The notes beneath the pieces are model-generated. The model had not been told where the DNA came from. It saw only the letters and a program-made list of their open reading frames with translations, and did not search any database. DNA of 25,225 nucleotides from contig CAZNYG010000034.1 of assembly GCA_964577205.1 (NCBI GenBank), positions 1 through 25,225 of the forward strand, given 5' to 3'. The stretch is from CAZNYG01 sp964577205. Lineage in GTDB: Bacteria > Elusimicrobiota > Endomicrobiia > Endomicrobiales > CAIRNS01. The translations under genes were made by a program, and so were the position numbers. Positions 15,982 through 22,277 of this stretch are shown piece by piece; position 1 is the stretch's first letter, and every line of letters begins with the position of its first letter.

Positions 15982-17292
15982 TTAGAACTTGAACGAGGTC
16001 TCTACCCGGCTGAAGACCGCCGCGTCTTTTCCGACATAAAAATCGCCCGGGGTAAAATACTCGACGATCGCGTAGGATGTTATACTTTTCGTGAAGGCAT
16101 AATCCATCCGCAGCTGAGTTAACCGTCCACGGTCCTTCCCGTTTCCCAGCACCGCGGTAGCGGGAACCGATCTGTCGGCGTAGAAAATACCGTAATTCAG
16201 ATCGATCTTTGATTTCTCGCAAGGCTTGACCGACGCGTTCACGCGGAACATATGAAGGTTGGTCCAGTAAGCGTTCCCCGATTCAGGGATGAAAGCCAGG
16301 GAATACAGGTCTGTCCCGAGAGGAGTCCGCCCGAACACGGGATCCCAGCTTTCGTTATCCGACGTTGACGTATCATCGCCTGAAAGGTACACATATCCAA
16401 TGCTGCCCGAAGGCGTCCAGCGCACATCCTTGTATTTCGCGTCGGCATACATGTAACCGCCCATGCCCCTGCGGCGGTTATCGCCGTAATCACCCATCTG
16501 GAACGCGAGCTGCCCGCGCAGCGTGAAAGGCTCCATCGAATAACGGGCGAACGTGCCCAGCGTAGTCAGCTTTGTTTCCAGCAATGTTGACGACACTTTG
16601 CCGCCCACCGCCATATCCTCATGGCTTCTGAAGACATAGTTCTCCCAATGCAGGGCTTTGGAGACTTCAGATTTGTGATAAACGCCGTACCCGTACGCGT
16701 CGGCATCGTTGAGCGCCTGCTTCGTCTTCAGTTCATTCCCGACCGGCAGGATATCGTCATACTTCTTGACCTTTATGTAGATACCGTCGAGTGAATTCGT
16801 CCCGTTCACGCGCCACATGACACGCCCGGCGTTGAAGTAAAACGTCCGTGAGCCGTCAAGAGGCGTTCCGTCGGCTATGATGAAGTTCTCACTGTAAAGT
16901 CCGGCCATATCCTGGCGGCCGATCCTCGCATCCAACGCGCATCCCAGCAGTTTCTTCATGTCGACATACAGGTTGTCTATGACCAGCTCATTGATGTTGT
17001 ATTCAGCGCTTCCCGCCTGGTTGTCGTTATACGATCTGTTCTCATTTGCGAGCCGGACGTATGCAGAGTAATTGTCGCTGATGTCAAGTTTGCCCCAGAG
17101 GAGCGTTTTAAAACGGAAAAAACTCAGATCGCCGCGTATGTCGTTGTTCATGTCGGCCGTATTTTTCCACCATTCATGACGAAGACGCAGACTGCCCCCC
17201 GCGGACATCTTCATTTCCGCCAACGCGCTTTGGGATACAAAAAGCCCGCTGAACAGCACCGCGATCGTGATTCTAAAGATCCTTGATCTCAT
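15982..17292 (-). CDS. Alginate-export-like outer-membrane beta-barrel porin
   Basis: The ATG at 17292 lies 7 nt after CTCCTT read on the minus strand as AAGGAG; a GTG at 17298 is too close. The 436-residue product starts with a Sec signal peptide ending SQSALA|EM (about residue 25). The mature chain is a series of amphipathic beta strands such as SLRLRHEWWKN, SAYVRLANENRS and IGRQDMAGLYSENF, matching the alginate-export family. It ends in Phe (SRVETSFKF), the usual signal for barrel insertion by BamA. It would form a passive outer-membrane channel. Related porins carry polysaccharide, aromatic or other anionic solutes, so the cargo is open. It has its own consensus promoter. Confidence 0.85.
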   Translation of the reverse strand: MRSRIFRITIAVLFSGLFVSQSALAEMKMSAGGSLRLRHEWWKNTADMNNDIRGDLSFFRFKTLLWGKLDISDNYSAYVRLANENRSYNDNQAGSAEYNINELVIDNLYVDMKKLLGCALDARIGRQDMAGLYSENFIIADGTPLDGSRTFYFNAGRVMWRVNGTNSLDGIYIKVKKYDDILPVGNELKTKQALNDADAYGYGVYHKSEVSKALHWENYVFRSHEDMAVGGKVSSTLLETKLTTLGTFARYSMEPFTLRGQLAFQMGDYGDNRRRGMGGYMYADAKYKDVRWTPSGSIGYVYLSGDDTSTSDNESWDPVFGRTPLGTDLYSLAFIPESGNAYWTNLHMFRVNASVKPCEKSKIDLNYGIFYADRSVPATAVLGNGKDRGRLTQLRMDYAFTKSITSYAIVEYFTPGDFYVGKDAAVFSRVETSFKF

Positions 17293-17335
17293 CGGCACGC
17301 TCCTTTAATTTTTGTTACACCGTAAATCTTTTATT

Positions 17336-17364
17336 ATTATATAGCTTTCGCATTAAAATGTCAA
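17336..17364 (-). promoter_or_regulatory. Perfect-consensus sigma-70 promoter of the porin gene
   Basis: Read on the minus strand, TTGACA (17359-17364) and TATAAT (17336-17341) are separated by exactly 17 bp, a full 12/12 consensus match. The leader to the ATG is about 40 nt and includes the AAGGAG site. Such an exact match suggests high basal transcription, so control may be after initiation or by a repressor bound in the divergent spacer. Confidence 0.9.
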
Positions 17365-17439
17365 CAGGTATTGAGTATTTCTCTTTTTCTCCACTCATGA
17401 GAAACAGCAGGGCCTATACTGGCCACGCCCCCGGGGGAT

Positions 17440-17468
17440 TTGACAAAAAGGGCCTCATTTGGTTTAAT
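17440..17468 (+). promoter_or_regulatory. Sigma-70 promoter of the riboflavin operon
   Basis: TTGACA (17440-17445) and TTTAAT (17463-17468) are separated by 17 bp. The predicted start of transcription, about 17475, falls at the first base of riboswitch stem P1. A perfect 10-bp palindrome CCCCCGGGGG (17428-17437) sits directly upstream of the -35 box. The two divergent -35 boxes are about 75 bp apart. Confidence 0.85.
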
Positions 17469-17475
17469 GTGTCAA

Positions 17476-17616
17476 GTTCTTCGGGGAGGGTGAAAGTCCC
17501 TGCCGGTAGTGATGGCCGCTGGAGCGTTCAGCGGCATAAGCCTACGAGTCCCGCGGCCGCGGGATCGAATCCGTGAGAATCGGATGCCGACGGTATAGTC
17601 CGGATGAAAGAAGAAC
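17476..17616 (+). promoter_or_regulatory. FMN riboswitch (RFN element)
   Basis: The conserved RFN blocks are all present: GGGTGAAAGTCCC near the start, CCGGTAGTGATGG, AGCCTACGAGTC-type sequence, GTGAGAATCGGATGCCGACGG (split by the P5/P6 arms) and TATAGTCCGGATGAAAGAAG at the end. Stem P1 is a 7-bp perfect helix, 17476-17482 with 17610-17616. FMN binding stabilises P1. The 5' strand of P1 (17476-17486) is complementary to the 5' arm of the downstream terminator (17653-17664), giving an antiterminator of about 11 bp with one bulged A and one G-U pair. FMN should therefore turn the operon off by premature termination. The switch is inferred by hand pairing only. Confidence 0.96.
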
Positions 17617-17651
17617 AAAGCATAAACAACGGAACATCTTTTCCGTCTGTC

Positions 17652-17684
17652 ACCCCGAAAGGACGTCATTCCGGGGTTTTTTTA
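17652..17684 (+). terminator. Riboswitch-controlled intrinsic terminator
   Basis: ACCCCG (17652-17657) pairs with CGGGGT (17672-17677), with two further A-T pairs past a mismatch, followed by seven T residues. It lies 35 nt after the RFN element and 98 nt before ribD. Its 5' arm is the same sequence that can pair with P1 of the riboswitch, so it is the expression platform. A small hairpin at 17629-17646 (ACGGAA with TTCCGT) sits between the two. Confidence 0.9.
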
Positions 17685-17782
17685 TTTATTAAACGCGGGC
17701 CGCGGGCCCGGCAGCTCGTACGCAGTTCCGAGATCTTTGCCGGCGCCGCAAGTCCGCTGATCCGCACATCTGCGAGTCGACG

Positions 17783-18886
17783 ATGAATTCAAAGAACGAT
17801 CTCCATTACATGAGGCAGGCGCTTGCCCTCGCGCTGAAAGGGAAGGGAAAAACACATCCCAACCCGATGGTCGGATGCCTGATCGTCCGTGACGGCGCCG
17901 TTGTGGGAACGGGATGGCACGAGTTCTTCGGCGGACCTCACGCGGAAGTCAACGCGCTGGCAGCGGCGGGGGAAAAAAGCAGGGGAGCGACGCTCTACGT
18001 CTCCCTTGAGCCCTGTAACCACTGGGGGAAGACGCCTCCCTGCGCCGAATCGATAATCAAGGCTGGAGTGGCGCGCGTCGTCGCCGCGATGTCCGATCCC
18101 AATCCGCTGACCTGCAACCGGGGTATTCAACGCCTCAAAAAGAACGGGATCGCGGTGACAACAGGAGTTCTCCGCCGCGAAGCGGAACGCCTCAACCGCG
18201 ACTACTTGTGCCATATAGAAAAATCGCGCCCCCTGGTCACCATAAAAGCCGCGATGTCGCTGGACGGCAAGATCGCTTCCCGCAGCGGGGATTCCAAATG
18301 GATCACCTGCCAGAAGGCGCGTGATTATGTTCACCGGCTCCGCGCGCAGTACGACGCCATCCTGATCGGTGCCGGCACCGTGACCGCCGACAATCCTTTC
18401 CTGACTTCCCATGGAAAAGGGAAAGATCCCGTACGCGTTATCATAGATCCCTCATTGAGAACACCGGCCCAGAGCAACGTCGTGAACGGAGAACCGCCTT
18501 CGGTCATCGTCTACCAGCTTCCCGGAGACGACAAAAAGATCGAGCGCCTTAGAGAAAAAGGCGCGATCCTGGTGGGTTTGATGAGGGAAAACGGACGGAT
18601 CAGCTTCAAAACTATCGTTAACAAGCTGCAGGAGATATCTCTCAGGCGGATCTTTATTGAAGGGGGAGGAGAGACCATCGCCGCCGCTCTTGCGGACGGA
18701 GTAGTGGACGATGCCCTCATCTTTGTAAGCCCCCGTTTTATTGGCGGCAGGACCGCCCCCACTCCGGTTGAAGGCGAGGGAGTGGAACGCGTGGCCGAAT
18801 CCCTTAAGCTGGGACGCATGTCCGTACGCCGCGTCGGTGATGACCTTTTGATCTCCGCCGCCATTAAAAAACATTGCAAATCGTAG
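17783..18886 (+). CDS. ribD: Bifunctional riboflavin biosynthesis deaminase/reductase RibD
   Basis: RibD carries out the second and third steps from GTP: deamination of the pyrimidine, then NADPH-dependent reduction of the ribosyl side chain. The 367-residue product has an N-terminal cytidine-deaminase fold with zinc ligands in HAE (53-55) and PCNHWGKTPPC (C78, C87). The C-terminal reductase begins near 147 (RPLVTIKAAMSLDGKIA) and includes GGGET. All key residues are present. The ATG at 17783 fits the family N-terminus (DLHYMRQALALA), although no strong ribosome site is visible. It is the first gene behind the FMN riboswitch. The 3' end overlaps the left arm of an inverted repeat, so the last codons and the stop codon are part of that arm. 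Confidence 0.97.
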   Translation: MNSKNDLHYMRQALALALKGKGKTHPNPMVGCLIVRDGAVVGTGWHEFFGGPHAEVNALAAAGEKSRGATLYVSLEPCNHWGKTPPCAESIIKAGVARVVAAMSDPNPLTCNRGIQRLKKNGIAVTTGVLRREAERLNRDYLCHIEKSRPLVTIKAAMSLDGKIASRSGDSKWITCQKARDYVHRLRAQYDAILIGAGTVTADNPFLTSHGKGKDPVRVIIDPSLRTPAQSNVVNGEPPSVIVYQLPGDDKKIERLREKGAILVGLMRENGRISFKTIVNKLQEISLRRIFIEGGGETIAAALADGVVDDALIFVSPRFIGGRTAPTPVEGEGVERVAESLKLGRMSVRRVGDDLLISAAIKKHCKS

Positions 18887-18960
18887 ATTTCAAAATGCAA
18901 ATTGAACGTCAACGGCTTTTGTTATTCAATTTAAAGTTTGCGATTTGAAATTTAAAATGT
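18871..18960. repeat. Intergenic inverted repeat B: AT-rich 7-mer arms between ribD and ribE
   Basis: The left arm (18873-18907) reads in five 7-nt steps (ATTGCAA, ATCGTAG, and so on). The right arm (18921-18960) reads in five steps plus five bases (AATTTAA, AGTTTGC, and so on). The 36-nt arms 18871-18906 and 18925-18960 match as inverted copies at 25 positions by hand count. The left arm includes the ribD stop codon. The right arm ends 4 nt before the GAAGG site of ribE. The loop is only about 18 nt. Confidence 0.75.
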
Positions 18961-18976
18961 TTCTGAAGGTATTTTT

Positions 18977-19615
18977 ATGTTCACCGGCATTATCGAAGAA
19001 GTGGGGATCATAACGAGGCTTGAAAAGGACGCGCTCGTCGTCCGCGCAGCGCTGGACGATATCCGGATCGGCGACAGCGTGGCCGTGAACGGCGTTTGCC
19101 TGACCGCGATTTCCGTCATCCGGGACGGAAGCGCTTGCAGTATCGCGTTCGATTACAGCCCGGGAACCGATGCGCGCACCGCCCTGTCCGCATTGTCTGA
19201 AGGCAGCCGGGTCAACCTTGAACGGGCTTTGGCGGCAAACGGCAGGTTCGGCGGACACATCCTTACCGGCCATATTGAAGATACAGGAACCTTTATTTCG
19301 GCAGTATCCCGGGGGATCTTCCTGACCATGAGCTTTGCCGCTCCGGTAGGCATAGCCCGTTATGCCGTGCCCAGAGGATCCATAAGTGTTGACGGCGTCA
19401 GTCTCACCATCGCGGAATGTTCCGGTGAAAGGATTACCATTTCAGTTATTCCGCATACCCTGGAAAAAACCACTCTGTCGAACCTGAAACCGGGCTCCAA
19501 AGTAAACCTGGAACCCGACATCCTGGCCAAATACGTCGAACATTTCCTCTCCGGCCGCGCCGCGCCGCGGGGGGATATAACCGAAGAACTGCTGAAAGAG
19601 AACGGGTTTTTATAA
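18977..19615 (+). CDS. ribE: Riboflavin synthase alpha chain
   Basis: The enzyme dismutates two molecules of 6,7-dimethyl-8-ribityllumazine into riboflavin and the pyrimidine returned to RibH. The 212-residue product has the family start MFTGIIEEVG and two lumazine-binding barrels (about 1-95 and 97-190). Motifs are VAVNGVCLT, FDYSPGTDARTALS (which replaces the usual VxxETL region), GGHILTGHIEDTG and SISVDGVSLTI. A C-terminal helix for trimer formation ends KENGFL. GAAGG precedes the ATG by 7 nt. The gene is second in the operon and separated from ribBA by a 97-nt spacer with an inverted repeat. Some annotation systems name it ribC or ribB. Confidence 0.97.
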   Translation: MFTGIIEEVGIITRLEKDALVVRAALDDIRIGDSVAVNGVCLTAISVIRDGSACSIAFDYSPGTDARTALSALSEGSRVNLERALAANGRFGGHILTGHIEDTGTFISAVSRGIFLTMSFAAPVGIARYAVPRGSISVDGVSLTIAECSGERITISVIPHTLEKTTLSNLKPGSKVNLEPDILAKYVEHFLSGRAAPRGDITEELLKENGFL

Positions 19616-19621
19616 CAAAGA

Positions 19622-19684
19622 AGCTATCAGCTTTCAGCAGTCAGCACAGCTTACATTACAGCTGAAGGCTGATGGCTGATAGCT
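19622..19684. repeat. Intergenic inverted repeat C: 7-mer arms between ribE and ribBA
   Basis: The left arm (19622-19645) reads AGCTATC, AGCTTTC, AGCAGTC, then AGC. The right arm (19661-19684) reads GCTGAAG, GCTGATG, GCTGATA, then GCT. The arms match as inverted copies at 20 of 24 positions around a 15-nt loop, so a strong RNA hairpin should form. It begins 6 nt after the ribE stop and ends 12 nt before the AAGAAGG site used by ribBA. Confidence 0.85.
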
Positions 19685-19712
19685 AATGATCTACGAAAGA
19701 AGGTATACTTCC

Positions 19713-20927
19713 GTGAAAAAAGAAAATACGTTTTTTGCGGGCATTCCCGAGATCGTCGCCGACATCCGTAAAGGGAAGATGGTCATCGTCGTCGACGATC
19801 CCGGCAGGGAAAATGAAGGCGACCTCCTGTGCGCGGCCGAAAAGGTAACGCCGGAGATGATCAACTTCATGGCCAGGTACGGCCGCGGGCTCATCTGCAT
19901 GCCGGTGACCGGATCGCGCCTTGATGAACTCGAGATCGGCCCGATGGTCGCCCGTTCGAAGGAAGCGCGCGAGGCCTCGTTCACGGTCTCTATCGACTAT
20001 ATCCATGGCACGACCACCGGCATTTCAGCGTACGACCGCGCCAAAACGATCAGATCGGTCATCGATCCCGCGGCCAGAGCGGAGGATTTCTCGCGCCCCG
20101 GCCACATATTCCCTCTGCGCTACGTTGAAGGCGGCGTTCTCGTCCGCTCCGGCCACACGGAGGCGGCCGTCGATCTCGCGCGCATGGCGGGACTGCGCCC
20201 GGCAGGCGTCATCTGCGAGATAATGAAGGAAGACGGCACGATGGCCAGGGTCCCGGAACTGAAAAAGCTGGCGCGGCGGTTCAAACTGAAAATGGTCACG
20301 ATCGCCGACCTGATCGAGTACCGGAGGAAGAACGAAAAACTTGTGCGCCGCATCGTTGACGTGGATTTCCCGACAAAATTCGGCCACTTCGCCCTGCATC
20401 TGTACGAAGACGGGATCACTCGAGAACACCATCTCGCGATAGTCAAAGGCGACATCGAAGGCAAAAAGAACGTCCTTGTCAGGGTGCATTCATCCTGCGT
20501 CACGGGAGATATTTTCCATTCGATGCGCTGCGACTGCGGGGAACAGCTTGAAAAAGCGCTCCGCATGATCGAGAACGAAGGCAGCGGCGTGGTCCTTTAC
20601 ATGCATCAGGAAGGCCGGGGCATCGGCCTCGCGAATAAGATCCACGCGTACCATCTCCAGGAAAAAGGCATGGACACCGTCGAGGCCAACATCGCGCTCG
20701 GGTTCCCGCCCGACCTCAGGGACTACGGCATCGGGGCGCAGATCTTGTCCGACCTCGGGCTTTCCACGATCCGGCTTATCACGAACAACCCGAAAAAGAT
20801 CATCGGCCTGGAAGGCTATGGACTTAAGGTCGGTCAGCGCGTCCCGGTCGAGATCCCGCCGTGCCCGTCTAACAAGAAGTACCTGAAAACAAAAAAAGAC
20901 AGAATGGGACACCTGTTAAACATCTAA
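19713..20927 (+). CDS. ribBA: Bifunctional DHBP synthase / GTP cyclohydrolase II RibBA
   Basis: RibBA makes both riboflavin precursors: 3,4-dihydroxy-2-butanone 4-phosphate from ribulose 5-phosphate, and the pyrimidine precursor from GTP. The GTG at 19713 follows AAGAAGG by 9 nt and yields 404 residues, the usual length; an ATG at 19686 sits in the repeat boundary with no ribosome site. The DHBP synthase half (1-205) shows DDPGRENEGDL, SIDYIHGTTTGISAYDRA, and RSGHTEA. The GTP cyclohydrolase half (about 212-404) has the zinc cysteines C262, C273 and C275 (CVTGDIFHSMRCDCG) and YMHQEGRGIGL. Both catalytic sets look intact. Confidence 0.97.
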   Translation: MKKENTFFAGIPEIVADIRKGKMVIVVDDPGRENEGDLLCAAEKVTPEMINFMARYGRGLICMPVTGSRLDELEIGPMVARSKEAREASFTVSIDYIHGTTTGISAYDRAKTIRSVIDPAARAEDFSRPGHIFPLRYVEGGVLVRSGHTEAAVDLARMAGLRPAGVICEIMKEDGTMARVPELKKLARRFKLKMVTIADLIEYRRKNEKLVRRIVDVDFPTKFGHFALHLYEDGITREHHLAIVKGDIEGKKNVLVRVHSSCVTGDIFHSMRCDCGEQLEKALRMIENEGSGVVLYMHQEGRGIGLANKIHAYHLQEKGMDTVEANIALGFPPDLRDYGIGAQILSDLGLSTIRLITNNPKKIIGLEGYGLKVGQRVPVEIPPCPSNKKYLKTKKDRMGHLLNI

Positions 20928-20930
20928 TGC

Positions 20931-21059
20931 AATGTAAAAGTAAAAATGAAAAGTGAAAAATGAACGACGAAAGACGCTTCATTCATAGTCCAGGACGTTA
21001 CTTCGCCGTCCTTTATGAAGTTGACTTCATTTTTCACTTTACGCTTTACGTTTTACATT
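20931..21059. repeat. Intergenic inverted repeat D: five-unit 7-mer arms between ribBA and ribH
   Basis: The left arm (20931-20965) consists of exactly five 7-mers beginning AATGTAA and ending AATGAAC. The right arm (21025-21059) consists of exactly five complementary 7-mers, from CTTCATT to TTACATT. The 35-nt arms 20930-20964 and 21026-21060 match as inverted copies at 29 positions by hand count, with no gap. The left arm starts 2 nt after the ribBA stop and the right arm ends 6 nt before the TGGAGG site of ribH. The 60-nt interior encodes nothing recognisable. Confidence 0.9.
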
Positions 21060-21078
21060 GTCCGAATGGAGGTTGTTT

Positions 21079-21543
21079 ATGGCAAAAGTAATTCAAGGGA
21101 ACATGCAAGCGGGCGGAAAGAAGTTCGGTATCGTCGTTTCCCGGTTCAACGAGTTCATCACGTCGAAGCTTATCGACGGGGCCGTCGACGCGCTGACGCG
21201 CCATGGGGCCAAGGACGACGCCATCGAACTGGCCTGGGTGCCGGGAGCGTTCGAGATCCCTGCTCTTGCCCGGAAAATGGCGGAGTCAGGCAGATACGAC
21301 GCCGTCATATGCCTCGGCTGCGTTATCCGCGGAAGCACTCCGCATTTCGACTACGTCGCCGCGGAAGTATCAAAGGGAGTCGCGGCCGTTGGATTGAAAA
21401 GCGCCGTACCCGTAATTTTCGGCGTACTTACCACGGACTCGATTGAGCAGGCCATCGAACGCGCCGGCACCAAGGCGGGCAACAAAGGTTCCGACGCCGC
21501 CATGAGCGCCATCGAGATGGTAAGTTTGTACGGCCAGATATAA
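21079..21543 (+). CDS. ribH: 6,7-dimethyl-8-ribityllumazine synthase RibH
   Basis: RibH joins the pyrimidine and the butanone phosphate to form lumazine, the substrate of RibE, and usually assembles as pentamers or 60-mers. With the ATG at 21079 (TGGAGG 6 nt upstream) the product is 154 residues, typical for the family. Diagnostic blocks are VVSRFNEFITSKLIDGA, WVPGAFEIP (53-61), CLGCVIRGSTPHFDYVA with the catalytic H89, and FGVLTTDSIEQA. A start at 21058 would include the ribosome site and is rejected. It is the last gene of the riboflavin operon, so the full GTP-to-riboflavin core except the phosphatase step is encoded in one transcript. Confidence 0.97.
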   Translation: MAKVIQGNMQAGGKKFGIVVSRFNEFITSKLIDGAVDALTRHGAKDDAIELAWVPGAFEIPALARKMAESGRYDAVICLGCVIRGSTPHFDYVAAEVSKGVAAVGLKSAVPVIFGVLTTDSIEQAIERAGTKAGNKGSDAAMSAIEMVSLYGQI

Positions 21544-21624
21544 CGCCATAATGGCGTTCCCGGGTTCGCGGGTTCTTGTGTTATTCGTCGTTTTAGTGCC
21601 TTTGACTTATAACACACGAACTCG
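21542..21624. repeat. Post-ribH hairpin and inverted repeat F (8-mer arms)
   Basis: AACGCC (21542-21547) and GGCGTT (21553-21558) form a tight hairpin right at the ribH stop. It is followed by 8-nt words CGGGTTCG, CGGGTTCT and TGTGTTAT (21561-21584). Two words recur inverted at 21609-21624, matching at 14 of 16 positions. Unlike the other repeats, the right arm does not reach the next ribosome site; the nusB promoter intervenes. It may end the riboflavin transcript, but lacks a run of T after the main stem. Confidence 0.5.
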
Positions 21625-21708
21625 TTCTATTTCCGAGCCTCTGAACAAGCATCCCGTTCCCGGTGTCGCCTTTCTATATTCAATAATCATTATAAACACA
21701 ATTAATTA

Positions 21709-21737
21709 TTGACTTTTCATCCTCAGTATTATACAAT
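21709..21737 (+). promoter_or_regulatory. Sigma-70 promoter of nusB
   Basis: TTGACT (21709-21714) and TACAAT (21732-21737) are 17 bp apart, each 5/6 to consensus, in an AT-rich patch. The transcript leader to the nusB ATG is about 60 nt and ends with TGAGGA. It separates nusB from the riboflavin operon, although these genes are often neighbours in bacteria. Confidence 0.8.
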
Positions 21738-21802
21738 CTTGTGATAGCCGTGGAACCACACTGTTTCCCCGGACGGGATCTTTTAACTGAGGATACGCAT
21801 AT

Positions 21803-22231
21803 ATGGGTGTCAGAAGACAGGCGCGGGAAGCAACACTTCAGATGCTTTACCTGTGCGACAATTGCCATTTCAACACGGATGAAGCTTTACATGCATTCTT
21901 CGATACTCTCGAACTGCAGCAGGAATGCAGGGAATTCGCCCAGCAGCTTTTTTACGGCGCGTGGGAAAAACGGGCAGTTCTGGATGAACTGATCGCCCAT
22001 TACGCCGAGAACTGGGCCATGGACCGCATGGCAGCGATCGACAGGAACATACTCCGCCTGGCCACTTATGAGATCATCGAAACGCCGGAGACACCCATAA
22101 ATGTCATAATTGACGAAGCTGTGGAGATCGCCAAGCGGTACTCTACATCGGATTCGAGCAAGTTCGTCAACGGCATCCTTGACAAGCTGAAATCCGCCAG
22201 AAAGAACCACGCGTCTCCCCGCAACACGTAG
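21803..22231 (+). CDS. nusB: Transcription antitermination protein NusB
   Basis: NusB, with ribosomal protein S10, binds boxA RNA and supports antitermination of rRNA operons. The 142-residue product has the all-helical family pattern: RRQAREATLQMLYLCD at the start, then AIDRNILRLATYEI, PINVIIDEAVEIAKRYS and SSKFVNGILDKL. TGAGGA lies 9 nt upstream of the ATG. A longer ORF in another frame at 21741 overlaps it but has no family signature. NusB after RibH is a common bacterial gene order, here with an extra promoter. Ligase and pseudouridine synthase genes follow on the same strand. Confidence 0.96.
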   Translation: MGVRRQAREATLQMLYLCDNCHFNTDEALHAFFDTLELQQECREFAQQLFYGAWEKRAVLDELIAHYAENWAMDRMAAIDRNILRLATYEIIETPETPINVIIDEAVEIAKRYSTSDSSKFVNGILDKLKSARKNHASPRNT

Positions 22232-22243
22232 TGTGTTCCGGAT

Positions 22244-22269
22244 GGGAGGGCCATACTTTTTAGGTATGG
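22244..22269 (+). promoter_or_regulatory. Ribosome site separated from the ligA start by a hairpin
   Basis: The only strong purine ribosome site before ligA, GGGAGGG (22244-22250), lies 27 nt from the ATG at 22278. Between them, CCATAC (22251-22256) and GTATGG (22264-22269) form a perfect 6-bp stem with a 7-nt loop. Folding the stem would leave 8 nt between site and start codon, an ideal spacing. The weak alternative site TAGG lies inside the hairpin. Inference from base pairing only. Confidence 0.45.
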
Positions 22270-22277
22270 AATAATTC

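Noticed and set aside
21741..21992. 83-codon open frame upstream of and overlapping nusB
   Set aside because: It lies across the nusB leader and start in another frame, starts without a ribosome site and has no family signature.
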